A DNA stretch of 37,352 nucleotides from assembly GCA_900546445.1 (NCBI GenBank), contig URCV01000014.1, forward strand, positions 1 through 37,352. Direction: 5' to 3'. The notes beneath the pieces are model-generated. The model worked only from the letters and a program-made list of their open reading frames with translations, made no database searches and had not been told where the DNA came from. Position numbers and translations under genes: made by a program. The DNA comes from an uncultured Bacteroidales bacterium. Lineage in GTDB: Bacteria > Bacteroidota > Bacteroidia > Bacteroidales > UBA932. Shown here one piece after another: positions 32,332-37,352 of this stretch; within the stretch, counting starts at the first letter, position 1, and the number at the start of each line of letters is the position of its first letter.

Positions 32332-33081
32332 CTACTTGTTGTCCCTACGAGGACGACGGTCGCCACGACGTCCGCCACGGTCTGAACGACCACCCTGACG
32401 GCCAGCGCCGGCTGCCTGTGCATTTGATGCTGCTAAAGCTGCAGGAGTAAGATCCTGTTTGCCATATTTCTCACCATTGCAAATCCAGACTTTTACGCCG
32501 AGAGCACCCACCTTAGTGTTAGCAACTGAAAGTGCATAATCGATATCTGCACGGAATGTGTGGAGAGGTGTACGACCTTCCTTGAACATCTCGCTGCGAG
32601 CCATTTCAGCACCGCCTACACGGCCACTGATCTGAACCTTGATACCTTCTGCACCTACGCGCATAGTGTTAGCGACAGCCATCTTGATGGCTCTACGATA
32701 GCTTACACGACCCTCGATCTGACGAGCGATGGAATCTGCTACGATGTGAGCATCAACTTCAGGCTTCTTAACCTCATAGATATTAATCTGAACATCTTTC
32801 TTAGTAACTTTCTTAAGCTCTTCCTTAAGTTTGTCTACCTCGGTACCGCCCTTACCGATGATGAAACCAGGACGTGCGGCATAGATAGTAACGGTGATGA
32901 GCTTAAGTGTCCTCTCGATGATAATCTTCGAAATAGACGCCTTAGCAAGACGATTGTTCAAATACTTGCGGATTTCGTAGTCTTCCGCAATCTTCTCTGC
33001 ATAGTTTCCACCACACCAGTTAGAGTCCCAACCACGTGTGATACCGATACGGTTGCTGATAGGATTAGTTTTCTGTCCCAT
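32332..33081 (-). CDS. rpsC: 30S ribosomal protein S3
   Basis: A 249-residue protein of the small-subunit head that lines the mRNA entry tunnel and has a KH RNA-binding domain. Typical blocks: MGQKTNPISNRIGITRGWDS, RPGFIIGKGGTEVDKLKEEL (the KH GxxG loop), DSIARQIEGRVSYRRAIKMA, AEGIKVQISGRVGGAEMAR and GALGVKVWICNGE. The C-terminal ~35 residues are a basic Gly/Arg/Asp tail (GRQGGRSDRGGRRGDRRPRR), an extension common in Bacteroidota. It starts 1 base after rplV. It is unusually the last gene of this operon; rplP normally follows. Confidence 0.98.
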   Translation of the reverse strand: MGQKTNPISNRIGITRGWDSNWCGGNYAEKIAEDYEIRKYLNNRLAKASISKIIIERTLKLITVTIYAARPGFIIGKGGTEVDKLKEELKKVTKKDVQINIYEVKKPEVDAHIVADSIARQIEGRVSYRRAIKMAVANTMRVGAEGIKVQISGRVGGAEMARSEMFKEGRTPLHTFRADIDYALSVANTKVGALGVKVWICNGEKYGKQDLTPAALAASNAQAAGAGRQGGRSDRGGRRGDRRPRRDNK

Positions 33082-33082
33082 A

Positions 33083-33499
33083 TTATTTGTTCTCTACTGG
33101 TTGTTTGACATCAAGAACAATTGTAACGTGGTTAGAACGCTTACGGATACGACCTGCCATACCCCGAGGGCAAGGGCGGATACGCTTGAGCGTACGACCC
33201 GGGTCTACCATAATGGTCTTAACGATAACGTTACCATTGTCCAACTCTTTTGATTTCTCTGGGTTTTTAGCTTCCCAGTTAACGATAGCACTCTTAAGAA
33301 GTACTGCCAGACGACCTGCTGCCTCTCTCTTAGAGAATTTCAGAAGATCGAGTGCACGGTTTACTTCCACTCCTCTCACGGTGTCTGCAACAAGACGCAT
33401 TTTACGAGGAGATGTAGGTACATCGTTAAGCTTTGCTACTGCTGTGACCTTTTTCTGCTCCTTGAGCTTTTCGGCCATAAGTCTTTTACGAGATCCCAT
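33083..33499 (-). CDS. rplV: 50S ribosomal protein L22
   Basis: A 138-residue large-subunit protein that lines the peptide exit tunnel with an extended beta-hairpin. The core motifs PTSPRKMRLVADTVRG, AAGRLAVLLKSAIVNWE and RIRPCPRGMAGRIRKRSNH (the hairpin tip) are present. The N-terminal MGSRKRLMAEKLKEQKK extension is typical of Bacteroidota. It sits between rpsS (11 bases upstream) and rpsC (1 base downstream). Confidence 0.97.
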   Translation of the reverse strand: MGSRKRLMAEKLKEQKKVTAVAKLNDVPTSPRKMRLVADTVRGVEVNRALDLLKFSKREAAGRLAVLLKSAIVNWEAKNPEKSKELDNGNVIVKTIMVDPGRTLKRIRPCPRGMAGRIRKRSNHVTIVLDVKQPVENK

Positions 33500-33510
33500 T
33501 TCTTTTCTCC

Positions 33511-33783
33511 TTATTTCTTGTTATTGCCAGAGTGACCTCTGAAAGTACGTGTTGGTGCAAACTCACCGAGTTTGTGACCTATCATCTGCTCAGTTACATA
33601 AACAGGAATAAACTTATTTCCGTTATGAACTGCGATTGTGTGTCCGATGAAGTCAGGGGAGATCATACTGGCACGTGACCAAGTCTTGACTACCTCTTTT
33701 TTCTTGCTACCATCATTCATAGCAAGAACCTTCTTCTCCAAAGCTTCTTGGATATATGGACCTTTTCTTAATGAACGACTCAT
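33511..33783 (-). CDS. rpsS: 30S ribosomal protein S19
   Basis: A 90-residue head protein of the small subunit that contacts S13 and 16S rRNA. MSRSLRKGPYIQEALEKKV, TWSRASMISPDFIGHTIAVHNG and GHKLGEFAPTRTFRGH are diagnostic. Standard length and standard place between rplB and rplV. Confidence 0.98.
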   Translation of the reverse strand: MSRSLRKGPYIQEALEKKVLAMNDGSKKKEVVKTWSRASMISPDFIGHTIAVHNGNKFIPVYVTEQMIGHKLGEFAPTRTFRGHSGNNKK

Positions 33784-33805
33784 AATCTCTAAAGTTTAAT
33801 TCCTA

Positions 33806-34630
33806 TTATTTCTTTCTTCTTTCAATAATGAACTTGTTTGAAGTAGCCTTAGGATTACGTGTCTTGTATCCCTTAGCTGGCAAGCCCTTACGTGAACGTG
33901 GGTGTCCACCGGATGCACGTCCTTCACCACCTCCCATAGGGTGATCGTGAGGGTTCATAACAACACCACGGTTATGTGGACGACGACCGAGCCAACGGCT
34001 GCGACCGGCCTTACCATAAGACTCCAAATTGTGATCACCGTTAGATACTACACCGACTGTAGCACGGCAAGAAACCAGAACCATACGGGTCTCACCTGAA
34101 GGGAGACGAAGCACGGCGTGATTTCCCTCACGAGCTGCAAGCTGAGCGAAAGTACCGGCTGAACGAGCCATAGCGGCTCCCTGACCAGGACGAAGCTCGA
34201 TAGCGTGGATCATAGTACCCACTGGAATTTCACTTAGAGGGAGAGTGTTACCGACCTCAGGGGCAACTCCGCTACCGGATTCCACCTTCTGGCCTACCTT
34301 AAGTCCGGCAGGAGCGAGGATATAACGCTTCTCACCATCTTCGTACTGTACGAGTGCGATACGTGCACTACGGTTAGGATCGTACTCGATAGTAAGAACC
34401 TCTGCAGGAACATTGTCTTTATTACGCAAGAAATCGATGATACGATACATCTTCTTATGACCACCGCCGATGTAGCGCATAGTCATCTGACCTGTATTGT
34501 TACGTCCACCTGTTCTCTTAAGAGGAGCGAGCAACGATTTCTGAGGCTTGTTTGTAGTGATTTCGTCGAATGCACTGATAGCCTTATTCCTTTGACCTGG
34601 GGTCGTAGGTTTGAATTTTCTTATTGCCAT
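33806..34630 (-). CDS. rplB: 50S ribosomal protein L2
   Basis: A 274-residue large-subunit protein that binds 23S rRNA near the peptidyl-transferase centre. Recognisable blocks: AIRKFKPTTPGQRNK, RTGGRNNTGQMTMRYIGGGH, IEYDPNRSARIALVQYEDG, RPGQGAAMARSAGTFAQL and the highly conserved GVVMNPHDHPMGGGEGRASG with the functional His. Full length; 12 bases after rplW. Confidence 0.99.
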   Translation of the reverse strand: MAIRKFKPTTPGQRNKAISAFDEITTNKPQKSLLAPLKRTGGRNNTGQMTMRYIGGGHKKMYRIIDFLRNKDNVPAEVLTIEYDPNRSARIALVQYEDGEKRYILAPAGLKVGQKVESGSGVAPEVGNTLPLSEIPVGTMIHAIELRPGQGAAMARSAGTFAQLAAREGNHAVLRLPSGETRMVLVSCRATVGVVSNGDHNLESYGKAGRSRWLGRRPHNRGVVMNPHDHPMGGGEGRASGGHPRSRKGLPAKGYKTRNPKATSNKFIIERRKK

Positions 34631-34642
34631 TGTCTATTCCTC

Positions 34643-34933
34643 CTAGATGTTAGCGTAAAAATCTATCTTATCCTCACCGGCAAGAGTAACATAAGCTTTC
34701 TTGTAGTGATTCATACGGCCACGGAGAAGACCTGCCTTTGTATAGCGCTGCTTTCTCTTGCCGTGATAGTTAACTGTATTGACGTCTGCTACGGAAACCC
34801 CATAGGCTTTCTCAACAGCGTCCTTGATTTGAAGTTTGTTAGCGTCGCGATCAACCACGAAGCCATAACGGTTCAACTTTTCGCCCTGAGCCGTCAACTT
34901 CTCTGTTACGATTGGCTTAATTAAAATTCCCAT
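34643..34933 (-). CDS. rplW: 50S ribosomal protein L23
   Basis: A 96-residue protein at the peptide exit site that docks trigger factor and the signal recognition particle. LIKPIVTEKLT, YGFVVDRDANKLQIKDAVEK and VNTVNYHGKRKQR mark the family. Standard length, between rplD and rplB. Confidence 0.97.
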   Translation of the reverse strand: MGILIKPIVTEKLTAQGEKLNRYGFVVDRDANKLQIKDAVEKAYGVSVADVNTVNYHGKRKQRYTKAGLLRGRMNHYKKAYVTLAGEDKIDFYANI

Positions 34934-34947
34934 CTCTTAATTCTTTT

Positions 34948-35574
34948 TTATTTAACCCTTGATGCGAGAATGTCCTGTACGCCGTCCACGAACACGAGTG
35001 AATTAGAATTCATAATGGTGTAAGTGTTGATCTCATCTACGGTGATAACATTCACGTTAGGAAGGTTACGGGATGAAAGGAAAATGTTGTTTGAGTTAGC
35101 AGGAAGCACAAAGAGGACTTTACGGTCACCAGCCTTGATGTTCTCAAGAATCTTGATGAACTCCTTAGTCTTAGGAGACTCCATATTGAATGGCTCCACG
35201 AAAGTGATGGCGTTCTCTGCGGCCTTGTAAGAAAGAGCCGAGCAGCGAGCGAGTGACTTCACCTTCTTGTTAAGTTTGTGCCAATAGCAACGTGGCTTAG
35301 GTCCGTGAATGGTACCACCACCTACGAAGATACCTGACTTGAGAGAACCGTGACGTGCACCGCCGCCGCCTTTCTGACGACCAAGCTTCTTAGTGCTGTG
35401 AGCATTTTCGCTGCGGTCCTTAGTCTTCGATGTTCCCTGACGCTGATTTGCAAGATACTGCACTACATCGAGGTAGATAGCGTGGTCATTCGGAGTGATG
35501 CCGAATACCTTCTCATCGAGTTCTACCTGCTTTCCGGATTCTGTTCCGTCGATTTTGTAAACTGAAAGTTTCAT
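34948..35574 (-). CDS. rplD: 50S ribosomal protein L4
   Basis: A 208-residue large-subunit protein whose loop reaches into the exit tunnel; in many bacteria it also represses its own operon. The tunnel loop is visible (QRQGTSKTKDRSENAHSTKK then GGGGARHGSLKSGIFVGGG), followed by HGPKPRCYWHKLNKKVK. I chose the ATG at 35574 (MKLSVYKIDG), which gives the family N-terminus; a start at 35592 would add six unrelated residues and overlap rplC. Confidence 0.97.
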   Translation of the reverse strand: MKLSVYKIDGTESGKQVELDEKVFGITPNDHAIYLDVVQYLANQRQGTSKTKDRSENAHSTKKLGRQKGGGGARHGSLKSGIFVGGGTIHGPKPRCYWHKLNKKVKSLARCSALSYKAAENAITFVEPFNMESPKTKEFIKILENIKAGDRKVLFVLPANSNNIFLSSRNLPNVNVITVDEINTYTIMNSNSLVFVDGVQDILASRVK

Positions 35575-35578
35575 ACTC

Positions 35579-36199
35579 TTAAGCCTCCACAATTACATAA
35601 GAACCCTTAGCTCCCGGAACGGAACCTTTAACTACGATAAGATTACTTTCAGGAATGAGTTTAAGCACCTGAAGGTTCTCAACTTTAACTCTTTCATTGC
35701 CCATATGACCAGCCATACGCATTCCAGGGAATACGCGAGAAGGCCAAGATGATGCACCCATAGAACCAGGGTGACGAAGACGGTTGTGCTGACCGTGGGT
35801 CTGACCACCTACTCCGGCGAATCCGTGACGCTTAACTACGCCCTGGAAACCTTTACCCCTAGAAGTACCGACAACATCGACGTATGGAGTGTTTTCGAAA
35901 ACCTCCAACGATACGACATCGCCTAATTTAAGCTCTCCTGCGAAGTCTGCCTTAAACTCGACAAGCTTGCGCTTAGGAGTGGTTCCTGCCTTTTTGAAGT
36001 GCCCCTGGAGAGGCGCGCTGGCGTGCTTTTCTGAAATTTCGTCATAGGCAAGCTGTACAGCGGCATAACCATCTTTTTCAACTGTACGTAGCTGCGTAAC
36101 AACGCACGGACCAGCCTCGATAACGGTGCATGGAAGATTCTTTCCATCAGCACCGAAAACGGATGTCATTCCGATTTTCTTTCCAATTAATCCAGGCAT
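35579..36199 (-). CDS. rplC: 50S ribosomal protein L3
   Basis: A 206-residue large-subunit protein needed early in 50S assembly and reaching toward the peptidyl-transferase centre. MPGLIGKKIGMTSVFGADGK, DVVGTSRGKGFQGVVKRHGF and HGQHNRLRHPGSMGASSWPS with PGMRMAGHMG are diagnostic. It is the first gene of this cluster: upstream there is a consensus promoter and a divergent hydrolase gene instead of rpsJ. Confidence 0.98.
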   Translation of the reverse strand: MPGLIGKKIGMTSVFGADGKNLPCTVIEAGPCVVTQLRTVEKDGYAAVQLAYDEISEKHASAPLQGHFKKAGTTPKRKLVEFKADFAGELKLGDVVSLEVFENTPYVDVVGTSRGKGFQGVVKRHGFAGVGGQTHGQHNRLRHPGSMGASSWPSRVFPGMRMAGHMGNERVKVENLQVLKLIPESNLIVVKGSVPGAKGSYVIVEA

Positions 36200-36241
36200 T
36201 GGTTTAATAATTAATTGTTTATAAAATAAAAAATTATTCGT

Positions 36242-36254
36242 CCCTTTTTAAGGG
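36242..36254 (-). promoter_or_regulatory. Small hairpin at the 5' end of the ribosomal leader
   Basis: CCCTT-AAA-AAGGG on the minus strand lies at the predicted transcription start (about 36,252), followed by an A/T-rich leader with a run of T. It may stabilise the 5' end of the transcript. It is too small to call a regulator. Confidence 0.35.
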
Positions 36255-36258
36255 GCTG

Positions 36259-36290
36259 CAAATATACGAATTACCTTCCTAATTTCCAAA
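36259..36290 (-). promoter_or_regulatory. Consensus Bacteroides promoter of the ribosomal operon
   Basis: On the minus strand TTTG (36287-36290), a 20-base spacer and TATATTTG (36259-36266) match the -33/-7 consensus exactly, giving a leader of about 52 bases before rplC. It shows that rplC is transcribed from its own promoter rather than from rpsJ. Confidence 0.8.
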
Positions 36291-36338
36291 CATTTCTCTT
36301 TTTTTCAGCAGTTTTAAGTATTATCGGCCAATTATTGT

Positions 36339-36346
36339 TATCTTTG
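36339..36346 (+). promoter_or_regulatory. -7 element for the serine hydrolase gene
   Basis: TATCTTTG fits TAnnTTTG and lies 17 bases before the ATG at 36364, implying a very short leader of about 10 bases. The -33 region (GTTTTA) is only a partial match. Confidence 0.5.
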
Positions 36347-36363
36347 AAGTCCATAGAACGACG

Positions 36364-37352
36364 ATGAAAAAGAACACGAAAACCATATATGTCATAGCCC
36401 TGGGATTAGGCCTGATAATGGGCTGCTCGGTGGTAAACAGGCACACGACGAAGCCTAAAAGAATAGTAGAAAACATCTATCTGGAACATAGCTCTCCCTA
36501 TAGTTTGGGAATGGACGGAGCAGTACTCGCGAAGTGCGATTCCGCCATCTTGAAAGCAATCGAGGACAAGAATGCGCCCGGAGCCGTGCTATGCGTGGTG
36601 AAAGGCGACAGGATAGTCTACGAGAATGCCTACGGGAACATGCAGCTCATCCCCAAGGCTGAGCCTATGACCGTAGAGACTATCTTCGATCTGGCATCGC
36701 TCAGCAAATGCTTCGGCACGACCATAGCCGTCATGCAGCTCGTGGAGCAGAAGAAAATCAAGCTCGACGACCCTGTGGACAAATACCTTCCGGGGTATAA
36801 GAATTGGCAGGAAGGAAAGGAGACGGTAAAAATCCGAATCAGGGACCTGATGACGCACACGGCAGGATTGGCCTCCTACATCCCGGTGGACTCCCTGGCA
36901 GCGGCTTGGGGCGAATTTCAAAGCGATTCCCTGCGCAGGTACATCATCGAGGAGCTGCCCCGAGGCAGCAAGCCCGGCACCAAGCGAAATTACAGCTGCC
37001 CGAGCTTCGTATCGCTCCAGTACATCGTCGAGAGCGTGACCGGCCAGAAGCTTTGCGATTATGTCCAGGCCCACGTCTTCGACCCGCTGGAACTCGAGCA
37101 CACCACCTATCTTCCTCTCGACAGGGACATTCCCGAAGACTTTATGCCAATCCTGGCGCCCACGGAGGTGCTTCTTCCGGGGCGCACTGCGTCTAACCAG
37201 ATAGGCCCGGACACGAAAGGCGGCGAGCTGCTGAAGGGACAGGTACACGACCCGCTGGCCCGCAGGTTCAATGCCGGAAATTCCGGAAACGCAGGCATCT
37301 TTTCGTGCGCGGACGATTTGGCAGTATTCTGCGCGGCGCTTATGAACGGGGG
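36364..37352 (+). CDS. Beta-lactamase-fold serine hydrolase lipoprotein, runs off right edge
   Basis: At least 329 residues of a lipoprotein (lipobox LIMGC, Cys21) of the serine beta-lactamase-like family (PF00144: class C beta-lactamases, EstB esterases, D-alanyl-peptidases). The nucleophile motif SxxK is ASLSKCFG (Ser112, Lys115). The second motif, usually YxN, reads Tyr210-Ser-Cys (NYSCPSFVSLQYIVE). DLMTHTAGL is the typical block between them. The third motif (H/KxG) is not reached or not clear before the edge; GNAGIFSCADDLAVF near residue 310 is the usual GGLFSTA-type block. It may act on peptidoglycan fragments or esters; beta-lactam resistance should not be assumed. It is transcribed away from rplC, from a -7 element 17 bases upstream. 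Confidence 0.9.
   Translation, partial: MKKNTKTIYVIALGLGLIMGCSVVNRHTTKPKRIVENIYLEHSSPYSLGMDGAVLAKCDSAILKAIEDKNAPGAVLCVVKGDRIVYENAYGNMQLIPKAEPMTVETIFDLASLSKCFGTTIAVMQLVEQKKIKLDDPVDKYLPGYKNWQEGKETVKIRIRDLMTHTAGLASYIPVDSLAAAWGEFQSDSLRRYIIEELPRGSKPGTKRNYSCPSFVSLQYIVESVTGQKLCDYVQAHVFDPLELEHTTYLPLDRDIPEDFMPILAPTEVLLPGRTASNQIGPDTKGGELLKGQVHDPLARRFNAGNSGNAGIFSCADDLAVFCAALMNG

Noticed and set aside
1..37352. CRISPR arrays, tRNA/rRNA genes, insertion sequences, integrases or attachment sites
   Set aside because: I looked in the intergenic gaps and around the RHS cassette and saw no repeat-spacer pattern, cloverleaf-like sequence, transposase or recombinase. Small RNAs without strong signals could be missed by eye.

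Overview
Most of this window (about 1,485 to 37,352) is a chromosomal segment from a Bacteroidales bacterium (Bacteroidota), probably gut-associated. The evidence is a SusC/SusD pair, many Bacteroidota-specific families (DUF4294, DUF3098, DUF4270, DUF5018, the GT5-like 'glycogen synthase' without a C-terminal half), promoters of the Bacteroides TTTG-N19/20-TAnnTTTG type, and weak Shine-Dalgarno sequences. Genus cannot be fixed from what is visible. The first ~1.5 kb does not belong to it. It is two foreign, Firmicutes-looking fragments joined inside genes: a response regulator plus a cut ABC ATPase (1-830), and a GC-rich internal piece of glucarate dehydratase (844-1437). The simplest reading is a chimeric contig end.

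Layout. 1,484-9,586 (minus) is the left arm of a polysaccharide utilisation locus (PUL): susC, susD, a DUF5018 surface lipoprotein, one complete GHL10-type glycosidase lipoprotein and a second, truncated GHL10 paralogue. 9,710-15,074 (plus) is a divergent, tightly packed arm: a Tat-type DUF4434 lipoprotein, an MFS sugar porter, a DUF5009/NagX-type membrane protein and a calcineurin-like phosphoesterase lipoprotein, followed by overlapping DUF4294. I infer import at the outer membrane by SusCD, cleavage by the GHL10/DUF4434 enzymes, phosphate removal by the phosphoesterase, and inner-membrane passage through the MFS and DUF5009 proteins. No PUL regulator is inside the window.

15,723-18,337 (minus) is an envelope cluster with overlapping genes: ftsX, DUF3098, uppP, lpxH. 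18,382-20,861 (plus) holds the GT5-like protein and a DUF4270 lipoprotein. acpP (minus) follows behind a shared terminator, with a decayed DUF4491 3' remnant upstream of it. 21,473-28,834 (minus) is an AT-richer polymorphic-toxin cassette: a 2,053-residue secreted RHS/YD protein with a ~190-residue variable tip, then two mutually homologous small membrane proteins that look like tandem immunity genes. 28,901-32,256 (minus) is tlpA-like, uvrC, pnuC.

32,332-36,199 (minus) is rplC-rplD-rplW-rplB-rpsS-rplV-rpsC with its own promoter and a strong terminator directly after rpsC. The usual flanks (rpsJ upstream; rplP-rpmC-rpsQ downstream) are missing, so the S10 operon is broken at both ends here. 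A divergent serine hydrolase of the beta-lactamase fold runs off the right edge.
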